Part shown: piece after piece, positions 10,501-20,803 of the stretch | How the letters are laid out: each line of letters starts with the position of its first letter | Position numbering within the stretch: the first letter of the stretch is position 1 | Notes under the pieces: generated by a model | What the model was told of the DNA's origin: nothing | Seen by the model: only the letters and a program-made list of their open reading frames with translations | Databases searched by the model: none | Program-made: the position numbers and the translations under genes | Source: Portulaca oleracea | Lineage: Eukaryota; Streptophyta; Magnoliopsida; Caryophyllales; Portulacaceae | DNA: 64,000 bases | NCBI GenBank assembly: GCA_029582165.1 | Contig: CM055883.1 | Location: 22,904,001 to 22,968,000, forward strand | Direction of reading: 5' to 3'

Positions 10501-13500
10501 CAATTGCAATTAGTGGCCTCTGATTTAGAAATACTAGAACCACTTGATGAAAAGCTACTGGAAACCTTCAAACCCCCTGGTGAACAATGGCTGCAATTCT
10601 TTGCCTTTGCTATGGAGTCGAATCGATCAACCACCAAATTGAATTTCTGTTGATATTTATCGAATTTCTGATTATGTTCTTCGCACTTGTTCATCAAAGA
10701 CTTCATCATCTCTTCCAATGTGGCCATGGTTGTGTGCTTATCGTAATCACCCACTAGTTTGACAAGAAAGAGCGCACAGGATCGATGCTCTGATACCAAT
10801 GATGCAACTCGAGGAAAGGGATAGATTATGGAGAAATTCCCTTCGAGTAGCTACAACAAGAGTGACTAGAACTAGAGAGAGAAGAGAAATAGAAAGAGAT
10901 AGAGATAGAGAGATAGGTGAACCAGTGTTTGTATTATGTATTTCGTGTCTGACACAGTACACACATGTATGCAATTATATAGAGGATTTCCCACCCTTTT
11001 TCAAGTAAACCAACTTGCTAGCTTAGCTAACAAACTCCTAATAACCTATAACAACCCAACTTGGCAATTCTTAACAACTCCCTACATCACAAAACCAAAA
11101 TACACCGCCCGTATTTATCCGAACTCGAAATACTCCCAACCCGTATTTACTCAAACCCACTTATCCACTGTTGATTTTTAATGTGTATTACCCACCCATT
11201 GTGGATGATTAAGTGAGGATACCCATTAAATGGGTACAAATTCCCATCCATAAGTTCAATGAACTGGGTTCATAGTTACCTAAATCAGTCACCCCCCCTC
11301 GGATCCCCGTTCCAGGATCGGCGATCCCAATCGGAGATCGATACCGCTCTAGATCGGCAAGGATCCCGACCCAGATCGGTATATTTGACCGATCTGATTT
11401 TCTCTGACTTGTGGTGGGAGTTCGAGGTGGAAATTGAGGGTTTTGGGTCGAGTGGCAGTTGCGACTTCACCGGTGGGTTTTCTCCGGCTACTAGTCGCTG
11501 GTATCCGACCGCCGGAAGTTGATTTTGAAGAGAGGAACGTGCGAAAACCCTAGATCTAACAATTGCATGACCAATTGATGAGTTGTTGAGGAGGAACTTG
11601 GGGGTTTTTGGTCGACTAGGAAGTGCGACTCCAGCAGTAAGGTTTCCTCCGGCCATCAGTCGCCGGTTTCCGCCCACCGGCGATAGTGTGAGAGATTGAA
11701 GCAGTAGAGTGAGAGACCGAAGTGTAGAGGCGTAGAGCGTGTGGCATGCGGCTGCTGCTGAGAAATTTAGGGTTTGGATTAACATTTTATTATTATTATT
11801 ATTATTTTATTATTATTATAAATATGTAAAGTATCCCCACCTTCTCCATTCAGACTGATTTCTTACCATATTAGCTTGATACTCTCTTTCACACCCAATT
11901 TTATTATATGATATGAATATATGATAAATAAATAATTTAAAAATTAGTATTTTATAAACTACCAATTTAAGATTAGAGGTCAAATTTGTATTTGTCGATC
12001 CAAAAAAAAATTATCGGCGAATTCCGATCCCAAATACCGTTCCTACTGAACCTACCCCCATCGATCGGGGATTTTAAAATTTACCGATTTCGATCCCGAT
12101 TTCGTCCCTCGACCCCTACCGATCCCCGACCCTGGCAACTATGACTGGGTTGAAAGACCAATTTTGTGGTTGGACTTGAGTAGTTGAGTGGGTTATTTAG
12201 GGCATGTACATGTGGAATTTGCTTTGGTTTCAGGTCTACAATTCCCCTTTAGGATGCTAATTAACAACCATAATATTAAACTTGGCCCTAAATTAACAAC
12301 CATAATACCCATTAGCTAGTGGTGTTTCCTGAACAGTTAATTCATGTGTTGCAGGGCAGATTAGGACCAGGAAGGTTGCACCATTGTATGAGACTAATTG
12401 GAGCAGCAGAGCGTGGGATGAAGATGATGGCTGAAAGAGCGCTTCAGAGAAGAGTGTTTGGAAATCCAATTTCTCAACAGGGTTCATTCCTTTCAGATAT
12501 TGCCAAGGTGACCGTTACTAATTCCAAATTCTTATTCTATGAATTATCCTGAATATAACAACTTTGAAAGGATTCAGACTCAGATCATATTGTTTTTTTC
12601 AACTTTCATACACAAGCACACAAATGAGTGTGGATGATGTGATTGGGGGCTTGGGGCACATCTCCCCTAAAACAATAAATGGATGAGTGTTTAATTTTTA
12701 TGAAAGATATAATTCATAATTCTAGTAACACAATTATAAGAGACAATGAAGTTTATTATTCTAATAGCTTAATGTCATTGCCTATTGTATCTGCTCTCGC
12801 TGCTTTCCAATAGAAAGTAAAAAGAAGAAAATTTTAAATTATCAGGTATTGAAATCCCCAATATTTTTGGGTTGTTTATTAAAATATCCCGAACTTTACA
12901 TTTGACCCATAACAGCCCAACTTTTGGGTTCTGGTATTTGTTAGTAGCCAACACGGATTTAACATCGATTAAATTCGAATTTTCCTATGGTGTGGTGGTT
13001 GTTTTTTGGTTTAAGCATACTTCCATTTTACATATCACTCCTAAAGTACTTTCTAGAAAACCTGAGTTAAATTGATGTTAATTCGTTGGGTTGCTAACAA
13101 ATACCACCCCATAAAGCTTGGGCTATTAGAGTCAAATGTGAAGTTCGGGATATTGTGATAAAGAACCACCAAAGTTGGGTATTTCAGGACCTAATATTTT
13201 AAAAATAGCTTGTGCTGTGCAGATAGTATGAAAACATAAGTGTATCGATAAAAGTAGAAAAAGAAAAGGGAAAAGTTAATGGACACAATCTTCCAAAATA
13301 ACCTCTGAATATGAGAATGTTCTATTTCTATGCAAATTACTCCTTAAATATTCTGATGCATCCACAAACCAAATTCACCATCGTGCTCAGAATCAGCTCA
13401 GTTTGACCCATGAAGTCTCAATAGATATACTTATATGCTGGTTCTCTATTTTGAAGCATCCTATTACTTCCATCTTACCTTGAACTTCAGAATTGTTGAG

Positions 13501-14459
13501 GCAGGCTACCAGAGAACCTTCTTCCACTCATTTGATTCACAATTATTGAGGTGGGCTAATTGAGAATCTTCCTAACATGCTGCACAATTGCAACAACCTC
13601 ATGCAACTTAAACAAATTATAGCACTATGTAGAAGATTTCTCCTGATCCACGTTTTAATTATTATTTTTTTTTTTTTTTGGGAGGGGCCTCATTTATTCT
13701 TCTCCCTTGTTAGGATGCATCATTTAACATTTGAAGAAATTTGTCTGTTCAGTTTCAGCTGTGATTAGTGATGGGTTTTGGTTCTATTGGCTTCATCCAA
13801 ACTGAAGCTTTCACCCTATGAGGATTCCGTCATATACTATGCTTAGAATGACCTCGGAAGTAGTTGTTGTCATCATATTCTCATTCCGTAATTTGAATTA
13901 CTTTCTTGTAGTGTCGTGTAGAGCTAGAGAAAACAAGGCTTCTGGTTTTGGAAGCTGCTGACCAACTTGATCGGCTTGGAAACAAAGAGGCTCGTGGAAC
14001 CATAGCAATGGCAAAGGTAACATGTTCTGTAACCTTGTCTTTTCTGTGCTACTGACTTCAATACCCTTAACCCTTGGAAAGAAGAGGGGGGGGGGGGGTG
14101 GGCAAACTAGGCTAAACGATGATTGTTTTACTTTCCAGGTTTATCTTTTGATTTTCATTGGTGGGGATGAATAGGGTCTTGTTTCACCTTCCCCTTAAAC
14201 ATAGCTCATCATTCAGATTTTTCTTGTAGTCAGTTGATGGCAATAGTAACTTTTGTGAACTGTATAGGTGGCTGCTCCAGCTATGGCGTCGCAGGTGCTT
14301 GACATGGCCATGCAAGTGCATGGTGCATTGGGCTTGTCATCCGACACTGTGCTGTCCCACTTGTGGGCCACGGCTAGGACCTTAAGAATCGCTGATGGCC
14401 CTGATGAAGTTCACTTGGGCACCATCGCAAAGTTGGAACTGCAGAGGTCCAGGATCTGA
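4569..14459 (+). CDS. IBR3: Acyl-CoA dehydrogenase, ACAD10/11 (IBR3) type, last five exons
   Basis: Exons are 4569-4653 (5' edge could instead be 4574), 4741-4950, 12355-12507, 13912-14016 and 14268-14459; each visible junction is GT-AG and the last four exons are in phase 0. The protein reads through without a stop. It carries [15 protein letters not shown], then [15 protein letters not shown], then [20 protein letters not shown], and ends with [11 protein letters not shown] and [13 protein letters not shown]. These match the middle and C-terminal domains of ACAD10/11-type enzymes, whose Arabidopsis member IBR3 acts in peroxisomal conversion of indole-3-butyric acid. The position aligned with the catalytic Glu of MCAD (EGT) appears to hold Asp (ADGP). 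The last three residues, SRI, resemble a non-canonical PTS1. The N-terminal kinase-like domain and first ACAD exons were not found; they may lie left of the window, or the copy may be truncated. The third intron boundary pair spans 7.4 kb because of transposon insertions. Confidence 0.9.
4951..7246. other. Large intron, left part, no gene seen
   Basis: AT-rich intron sequence without open frames that I can assign. The only structured part is an LTR-like stretch described separately at about 6240-6960. Confidence 0.5.
6240..6960 (+). mobile_element. Possible solo LTR remnant in intron
   Basis: Contains repeated AGTTTC-type words (6440-6640), a TATA box at about 6655 (TATAAATAAGGG), a run of ACATT repeats (6687-6706) and a three-fold repeat starting GGATGC (6744, 6775, 6808). 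The layout resembles a plant LTR with U3, TATA and R/U5, but ends and target duplication were not identified. Confidence 0.3.
7256..7988. mobile_element. TIR DNA element, 733 bp, 9-bp flanking repeat
   Basis: The termini are inverted: the left reads ATGCTACCTGGACTCGG (from 7257) and the right, reverse-complemented, reads ATGTTACCTGGACTCGG. Flanks are direct repeats GGTATAACC at 7247-7255 and 7989-7997. The interior (about 7430-7620) holds one copy of a module (GTCGC...GGTTTTCTCCGGCCA...GTCGC) that occurs twice in the hAT element at 11271-12143. No transposase. Nine bases suggest a Mutator-like origin, but with an 8-bp reading hAT is also possible. Confidence 0.65.
7998..9175. other. Intron stretch with hAT-terminus-like sequence, no gene
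   Basis: No coding region was recognised. Around 8818-8945 the words ACCGACCGAAAATTTCGGGT and AAACCCGACCCACCCG resemble terminal regions of plant hAT elements. Similar Pro-codon-like CCCG words resume at 11100-11165 beyond the retroelement, which may therefore have inserted into an older DNA element. I could not fix the ends. Confidence 0.3.
9189..9440 (-). repeat. 3' LTR of the TR-GAG-like element, outer end missing
   Basis: Matches the right LTR from about CCCTTNGAGTAGCTAC to CCCTACATCA. The first about 45 bases of the LTR on the plus strand are absent, replaced by AT-rich sequence. Confidence 0.85.
9441..9454 (-). other. Polypurine tract
   Basis: The minus strand reads CAAGGGGGAAGGAA immediately before TGATGTAGGG, the start of the 3' LTR. 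This is the expected plus-strand priming site. Confidence 0.8.
9505..10128 (-). CDS. HSP70-derived reading frame inside the retroelement
   Basis: Open frame of 207 codons with no clear ATG start (the listed first codon is TTG; the frame is open to about 10155). Two blocks match the HSP70 ATPase domain. Residues 69-163 (9924-9640) carry [11 protein letters not shown], then KNAVV-like MENAVV, then the DAGVIAGL-like [12 protein letters not shown] for INEP, and [18 protein letters not shown] for the phosphate-2 motif. Residues 176-200 (9603-9529) carry [15 protein letters not shown], like the LRDAKMDKSxVHDVV segment. The roughly 110 residues expected between the blocks are missing, and DLGGGT has become DPGGNT, so ATPase activity is very unlikely. 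It is best read as captured host sequence carried by the element. Confidence 0.85.
   Translation of the reverse strand: MNESQGSTLPLVPPLSSKDGKTFKEEKKIQTAQNVFDEMPKRTQPIDFHQSVHDKPNDEIISIYTQPLEEISSMVLIKMKETDEAYLCSTMENAVVDSPFSIKHPQHLGTQDAYVIIGLIVVHIINKPIVAVVPYGPNKKATNTSEKNVLIFDPGGNTLDFSLHRQKYIEPREKHLRDSQIDKSYVHGVVIIRDSIITMFDPGGVIW
10146..10727 (-). CDS. Gag protein of the TR-GAG-like element
   Basis: The frame is open back into the primer site, but the first ATG in good context (ACCATGG) is at 10727, giving about 193 residues. The middle has [17 protein letters not shown], then [17 protein letters not shown] and [12 protein letters not shown]. This order (target-site-like FDG, W, aromatic helix, LxGxAxxW) is that of the Retrotrans_gag (PF03732-type) domain. 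There is no CCHC knuckle. A TAG ends it at 10146-10148; the next frame overlaps by a few codons, so gag and the HSP70-like part may once have been one reading frame separated by a single frameshift. Confidence 0.8.
   Translation of the reverse strand: MATLEEMMKSLMNKCEEHNQKFDKYQQKFNLVVDRFDSIAKAKNCSHCSPGGLKVSSSFSSSGSSISKSEATNCNWDKNSIHFNLKEEFPVFDGRNPRLWIKKCAKYFSLYNIHDEQKVELASKYLQGESQLWFGNYCLFRRHIIWEDFMIDFFSRFKDDVGSKMVEEISEPSSSRTPNHVQEGHETSLIRLL
10787..10799 (-). other. Primer binding site, initiator tRNA-Met type
   Basis: The minus strand reads TTGGTATCAGAGC directly after the LTR. This is the standard plant retrotransposon primer site complementary to the 3' end of initiator tRNA-Met. Confidence 0.88.
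10800..11089 (-). repeat. 5' LTR of the TR-GAG-like element
   Basis: On the plus strand it starts TGATGCAACT and ends CCCTACATCA. It shares GAGTAGCTACAACAAGAGTG and all downstream sequence with 9189-9440. Confidence 0.88.
11271..12143. mobile_element. Non-autonomous hAT element, 873 bp, 8-bp TSD
   Basis: It begins CATAGTTACC and ends GGCAACTATG, near-perfect inverted termini. A perfect 8-bp direct repeat ACTGGGTT flanks it (11263-11270, 12144-12151), the hAT signature. Both ends are rich in GATC/CGATCC words. The interior contains two tandem copies of a Gly/GTCGC-rich module (about 11430-11520 and 11590-11685), shared with 7256-7988, and a (TTA)n microsatellite at 11788-11820. It has no transposase frame. 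Confidence 0.88.
12508..13911 (+). other. Intron between exons 3 and 4 of the visible gene
   Basis: 1.4 kb from GTGACC to TTGTAG. It is AT-rich with a poly(T) run at 13668-13679. No nested element was recognised. Confidence 0.7.
14017..14267 (+). other. Last intron, with poly(G) run
   Basis: 251 bp from GTAACA to TATAG. It contains a G homopolymer at about 14086-14098. Confidence 0.75.
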
Positions 14460-14514
14460 GAGCTGCGCTTCCCTCAATGAGAGATTTTCAGGTGCTCCAT
14501 GAGAATGCTCGCTG

Positions 14515-14520
14515 AATAAA
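14515..14520 (+). promoter_or_regulatory. Poly(A) signal of the dehydrogenase gene
   Basis: AATAAA 56 bp after the TGA stop, followed by TAATGTTGT-like U/GU-rich sequence. It fits a short 3' UTR. Confidence 0.6.
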
Positions 14521-15725
14521 TAATGTTGTATCCAAACAAATCATTTTACCTCCGTGATTTTAAGCAAGTGCACGTGCTCACACATAAATCTAAGAATTGG
14601 ATCACATGACAGTCATGCTTTATGATATAATATTATTCGCAACCCTTGTATTTCAAATCTACGACTTAAATTAGATTGGAAACTAAACTCCGGAAAATGC
14701 TTGGTTGACCCTGTGGGTTGACAACCCTGCTGACGTGGTAATATCATTTCCATTGACATGGCAATTATAATAATTTTTTCTGCAATTTGCTTTTTTAAAA
14801 CTTACCAGTATTAAATTCTTCTCTCTCCTCGATAACTCTCTCCTCAGGCCAGAGCCCAGACCCGAGCGGCTGGCGGACACCACCTGCCATCTCCATCCCC
14901 TATTCTTAGATGTTGTCGCCGCCCTGAACCACCAAAGCTAACCTGGGCCACCTAAGACTACCCAAATTCAGCCCCAAAACCACCCTGAAAACCCCCTTTC
15001 TCCTCCCCTGTTTCCGCCCCCACTTCTCTTTCCATACTCCATAATAGTGAAGACTAATAATTGGAAAAAAAAAAAATAGTGAAGACTGAAGTGTCATCTT
15101 TTTACCTTCCTTTTGGGTATGAATCAATCGTTTAAGAGATGACCTCTTTCCACACTTCACACCAGTTTAGATTTCATGGGAGATTAATATATGTCATCTT
15201 AGTTATTGAATTTCCTTTTTACAACTGATTGGTCATAACACACCATCTCAGCAAAATAAATAAGCCCACCATCTCCTCCGTTGGTCATAACACCATCCCC
15301 ATGAAAATGACCTTTCACCATGATTAAACATTGATCCTCTTTCAAATCTTCTATTTGCATTATCATCAACTCGTTTGGTTATTGGAGTTTAATGGTGTTT
15401 TGGTTTATTCAATTTTACTATTGTTTGTATTTGAATTGTGATAATTATGCCCGTAAGTTATTCAACTTTTAGACCATTCGCAATGGCGAGTTTGAGACTG
15501 AAATAACGCTGATGTGGCGTGAGCGAGAACGAGAAAGACAGTGCAGCGGCGAGGACGAGTGTCGGTGGTGAGAAAAACTCGAACTCGTGCTTGCCGCGCG
15601 AGGGCGAGGACGAGATTCTCGACATATTTTTTCATTTTTATTTCTGTTATAGTGTATTTAAACTATTAAATATGGGGCACACATTTTTTTACTTATTTTA
15701 ATCAAACTCACACTCACTATTGGAA
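14521..15725. other. Intergenic, no gene seen
   Basis: AT-rich sequence with a GC-rich island at about 14830-15020 and another at about 15500-15620 (GCGAGGACGAG words). Open frames here are short and have no recognisable domain. Confidence 0.5.
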
Positions 15726-15809
15726 AACAATGTTAGTCGGCTCCCAATCACAACCAAAGTAGCGCAACGGGAAAGAAGGTGTGCAACCTCCTTTTTTTGG
15801 GGTCATACA
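15726..15809 (+). repeat. 3' tail of element C 5' LTR
   Basis: About 84 bp (TTAGTCGGCTCCCAATCACA... ending ATACA) align with the last bases of the LTRs ending at 47976, 56822 and 62093. The rest of this LTR is missing; sequence to the left is unrelated. Confidence 0.7.
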
Positions 15810-15812
15810 GAT

Positions 15813-15831
15813 GGGCGACTTCACTAGGGAC
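15813..15831 (+). other. Degraded primer binding site of element C
   Basis: GGGCGACTTCACTAGGGAC, three bases after the LTR tail, against TGGCGACTCCACTGGGGAC in intact relatives. This type is used by Tat/Ogre elements and is attributed to tRNA-Arg. Confidence 0.7.
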
Positions 15832-16692
15832 TTAAACATAAAAAGAGGGTAAGACTTGAAAAAATTGATTTGTTTTAAAATTGTAAAAGGGAGAAAGTTG
15901 ATTTGTTTCGTAATTTTATTATTCTTTAGGCATCTTGCATACTAGGCAACGCCCAGGTCTTTCGACAGGGGAGCACAAAAGAGATGGTTTATGATTAACC
16001 TAGGATTTGTTTCGAGAGCAGGTGGCCACTACTTGTGTGATGCCTCTACATCACCAAGCATTTGGTCTCTCCTCCCACCCATGTTACACTCCAAGGCTTC
16101 CTTGAAGTCCGACGAGCAACACCTCACACACTTTACCTATAAATTCCATAGAGGTGAAGTGCATCGAGGCGAGAACAAGTGGTACCTCATCGTATCCCAA
16201 AACTTAGTAATCCATAAACATTAGAGCCTTGGTCAGGATTAATCCTTCATTTGTATGCTACGTGCTTGTTGTACACATCTTTGTAAAAAAAAAAAATAAT
16301 AGGAAGAGTCGAGTCAGCCCATCGGGTGTCGAATATCACATTAGCCGGCATAGAATCATTTAAGGAACCAAAGAAATGAGCCCTCTCCTTTTGTGAGCCA
16401 ATCTCTAACCTGGCTACCTTATTGTGTGGCCTATGCAAAAGTCACGGGCTCTTTTTGGCCCAATGATTTTTGCTTGATCACCCAATCAGGTTTCCCTGGT
16501 CCGCATCCAATATGTTGGTTCTGTCCGGTCCTTTAAGATGTTCTCGTGTTTGAATTCTCATTGCATCTCTCAGTCGGATCTGGGGCCATAAACTTGTTGT
16601 GACTCGATCCAAGTGAAGACCCAATGATTATTCTTGTTACATATTAGGCCCCATATAGCGTTAGGACATGCACTCCCAAGAAGTGGGTGAGT
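15832..16692 (+). mobile_element. Element C leader, first part
   Basis: Untranslated leader, homologous along its length to the reverse complement of 30240-31137 and in its first part to 47999-48400 and 62116-62480 (shared words CACAAAAG, GGCCACTACT, CTTCCTTGAAGT). No coding sequence. It is interrupted at 16697/32599 by element B with direct repeats CATCA and CATGA. Confidence 0.75.
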
Positions 16693-16697
16693 CATCA

Positions 16698-18116
16698 CTT
16701 AAGGAAAAACATAAGGTGGTAGGCCTTCTTTTTCGTTGCGCTACTTAAGTTATGATTGGGAGCCGACTAAGGTTTCTTAATTCTCAAAATAAGGATATTT
16801 TTATTTTTATAAAACATTTCGATCTCTTATAGACCTTATTCATGCCAACTTACTTAAAATTACGTCAAATCATTTTAATAATGCACCAATAACAAACCAT
16901 TCCCGGATTTGGGCCAAGAAAGATTTATGGGCCCCCATGTTGGTATCAAGGCCATGCGGCCATGAGGAGTCCAGGCTTGGGCCCATTTGCCTTCGGTCCA
17001 TGGAAAAGCGGCTAGAATTCGGTCATGGTCGCATGGCCTTGGTCGAATTCTACTCCGAATTTCCTTGGGCTGGCCCATGAATGTGGATATTGGGGAGGTA
17101 TCGATTCATTTCTAACTAATTCGATGTAATAAGCATGTACGTTAGGCAAGTTAAGGTAGAAGAAGAGGAGTCGCTAGCTAATTTAAGGAAATCAACAAAT
17201 CAAAAAAAAAACAAAAAGAAGAAAATAACTTCGGTCTACGAACCTTGATTTCGAGCCCGAGGGCAAGGTTACGAATCTGAAAATTAAAGAATTCTTGGAT
17301 TTGTCTGTTTAAACAAAACAGACTCTTCTAAAATTGAATTTGAAATGAAAGAGAGCGTGGAGAAATTTAAAAGATTTCACAACATATTCTAAACATGCAA
17401 AATATGGTGCATATTTACACATTATAATACGAATATGGTTTTGAGAGTATGATTACATGATTATGAGATGATAAATAAACAAAATAATAAAACCATGCTT
17501 GCTTGCAAGTACTAATGGAGAACGGTTGAACCTCAAGATGATGAACTTCGATATCGTACTCACTTGGGAACTTTTGTATGGAATAGGATATGGATTTTTG
17601 AGGGAGAGATGGGAGAGGATTGATGATGGAAGTGTTCATAGTGAGAGTTGAGGATGATTGTTGATGATTTTGGTGGTGGAATGAGGTGTATTTATAGGCG
17701 AGGAAGGGAAGCGACGATGGAAAGAGGGGGGAGCATAATCCAAAGATCATGCTCATAATTAATGTCATGGTCGTATGGCCTTTGACTCTGCATGAGCCAA
17801 AGGCGCCATGGCACAAATCATGGGATCGGCTAGTGAAAGAATTGGCGCGGAAATCCAATTTGATCGAGCAAAGCCATGCGGCCAATAGCAGGAAAATGCA
17901 CGGATTGCTGACGTAGCAAAAGCGCGGGTCGTTTGTGATAATGAGAAGTTTGTGCGGCCATGGTTCCTCCTATGGTCCTTGTTCCTTTGCATTGGGCCTT
18001 GCTTGTGAGTCAGCTAAGGCCATACGACCATGGCTTCCTTTTTGGGCCTTTTCTTGACATTTAGGCTTGTTCTTGGGTGAGCCAAGGCCACATGGCATTG
18101 GGAATCTATTTTGGAA
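16698..18116 (-). repeat. 3' LTR of element B
   Basis: Aligns along its length with 31160-32598 (for example the shared GGCCATGCGGCCATGAGG region near 16954). The outer 20-odd bases have diverged from the TGTAGGACCCC form in the other copy. Confidence 0.82.
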
Positions 18117-18119
18117 GGT

Positions 18120-18370
18120 GGTATCGTTGCTCTTTTAACGGCGACCGGATGGATGAATGTTGTCGTTGCTCTTTTGATGGCGACCAAAAGATGGATGTCA
18201 GCACTCTTTTAATGGCAACTAGAAGATGATGTCGGTGCTCTTTGAACGGCGACTGAAAGGTGGATGCTTTCGGTGCTCTTTTGATGGCGATTGGAAGATG
18301 GATGTCAACGCTCTTTTAATGGCAGTTGGAGATGATGATGTCAGCGCTCTTTTAATGGCAGTTGGATGAT
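18120..18370 (-). repeat. Degenerate tandem repeat, GCTCTTTTAAYGGCGAC type
   Basis: About six units of roughly 40-50 bp, each with TGCTCTTTTAAYGGCRAC followed by a GGATG-rich part. The reverse complement of the same unit is found in element D at about 54040-54375. Confidence 0.75.
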
Positions 18371-18499
18371 GCCCCGGTTTTCCCAGTGTCGGTGATGGTT
18401 CCCTGCACAGAAACCAAAGCAGAATGTTAGATCATTTTAAACAATGGCTGGAGATATAGAGAATTACCTATCTGACAAATTGATCGCAGTTGATCCAAA

Positions 18500-18745
18500 T
18501 TTCCTTTTTCGATGCTATTGTCAATGACCCCCAATGGATTTCCCGAGGCGGATCGGATTTACCCGATGTTGATGATGCCCAACGGATTTTCCCGAGGTGG
18601 ATCGGATTTACCCGATGTTGATGATGCCCAACGGATTTTCCTGATTCCACATCGGATACGTAGGAGAACCTCTTTGAGGCCCACCCGAGGTGGATCGGAT
18701 TTTCCCGAGGTGGATCGGATTTTCCCGATGTTGATGATGCCCAAC
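18500..18745 (-). repeat. Tandem repeat, CCCGAGGTGGATCGGATT type
   Basis: Units of GATCGGATT(T/A)(T/C)CCCGA alternating with GTTGATGATGCCCAACGG. Related units in opposite orientation lie in element D at 53755-53960. Open frames here on both strands are repeat artefacts. Confidence 0.8.
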
Positions 18746-18930
18746 TTTGAAAGACCAAATTTTGTGACAAAGGATGCTCCTTTAAGGTCAATCGTAGCGG
18801 GTGGGCCTCAAAGAGGTTCTCCTACGTATCCGATGTGGAATCAGGCCAATTCTAGTTAATAAGGTGCAGCTTCAAAGGATTGTTACCTCGAGGAGGGTTG
18901 GAGATCCACTACAAGAAGTATGGTTATTTG

Positions 18931-19358
18931 TAGGTGTGAGCGGGACCAGGATCACGGTAATTTTCAGAGGTCCCGGTCCCAGTTGTAACCGGGAGCAAAG
19001 TTTTTCTCCCGCTCCCGCTCCCGGTTGTGAGCGGGAGCAAAGATTTGCTTCCGTTCCCGGTGGGAAATCGATCGGGAAATTTTTTGTCCCCGTTTCCTAA
19101 TTTTTTCAACAATTATTTTAATTTATTTCCATTAAAAGCAACATACATTATATAAATTTTCTTTCATTTCACAAATGTGATTGTCGATTTGTTTACATAG
19201 CCACTTTTTCCCAGAGTAAAATTACGCAATATTTAATACACAACATTTTTTTCCGAACAATTATGCTAAGTTCAATAGTGATAAATAAATAAATCTAAAG
19301 AGCGAACACAAATTAAATTAAACAAATTTATCAATCATCATGAAGTCACTTGATTTAT

Positions 19359-19404
<46 letters not shown>

Positions 19405-19592
19405 TATATAAACCTGGAATCGGGACACGGACCGGAAATAAGGTTAAATCCCACTCCCGGTCCCGTTGTTGACCGAGACTTTAATTTTAGTCCCGCTCCC
19501 GGTCCCGCTCCCACTGGGAACGGGATGTTGGGACCGGGACTTGACCGGGACCGGGACGGGACTGGGATTCCCGGAATTTTTGCTCACCCCTA
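18931..19592. mobile_element. hAT element, 662 bp, 8-bp TSD
   Basis: Begins TAGGTGTGAGC and ends GCTCACCCCTA, inverted. A perfect 8-bp direct repeat GTTATTTG lies at 18923-18930 and 19593-19600. The subterminal parts are GGGACCGGGA-rich (palindromic CCGGTCCCGGT words). The centre has a (TA)n(CA)n microsatellite at 19359-19410. No transposase. Confidence 0.88.
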
Positions 19593-19991
19593 GTTATTTG
19601 TAGCATCAAGTTTTGCCACAAAATATAAAAATATTGCTACAATAGGCTTTTGTGGCATTTTTTGAAAATGCCACAAATGCCTTGTTACAAAAGGCTTTTG
19701 TGGCAATTTTAAAATTGCCACAAATTATAAGGATTCTGTGACAAATTTTGAATTGCTACAAATGTTAAGATGCTACAATATCATACAATTTGTAGCAATT
19801 TCACTTTGCCACAAAACTAATTTTGCCACAAATGTACATTATTTGTGGCATATATGATTTGCTACAAATCATATTTTAATTCTAAAAGAGCATTTGTGGC
19901 AACTTACATTCGCCATAACATGTATCTTTAATTATTGAATTATTGTAATATAATTTATAACATTGCTTGTAATAATGATGCATGTAAGAGC

Positions 19992-20803
<812 letters not shown>

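Larger units (their letters stand above)
9189..11089 (-). mobile_element. Small LTR element with gag and HSP70 fragments (TR-GAG-like)
   Basis: Minus-strand element of about 1.9 kb. The 5' LTR is 10800-11089 (TGATGTAGGG start on the minus strand) and the 3' LTR is 9189-9440, lacking about 45 bp at its outer end. A primer binding site for initiator tRNA-Met (10787-10799) and a polypurine tract (9441-9454) are correctly placed. By eye the LTRs differ at roughly 8-9 of 250 bases. The interior has a gag frame and an HSP70-derived frame but no protease, RT or integrase, which fits terminal-repeat retrotransposons with GAG domain (TR-GAG) known in plants. No target duplication is visible because the left end is truncated. 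It lies antisense in an intron of the dehydrogenase gene. Confidence 0.88.

Noticed and set aside
10787..10799. tRNA-like sequence
   Set aside because: Only the primer-site complement to initiator tRNA-Met; no cloverleaf or full tRNA gene is present here or at 38319, 47980 or 62097.
11285..11785. Minus-strand frame of 166 residues
   Set aside because: It lies within the non-autonomous hAT element and results from the GC-rich duplicated module.
18468..18859. Open frames of 100-115 residues on both strands
   Set aside because: They come from tandem repeats with a unit that has few stops; both strands are open and no domain is present.
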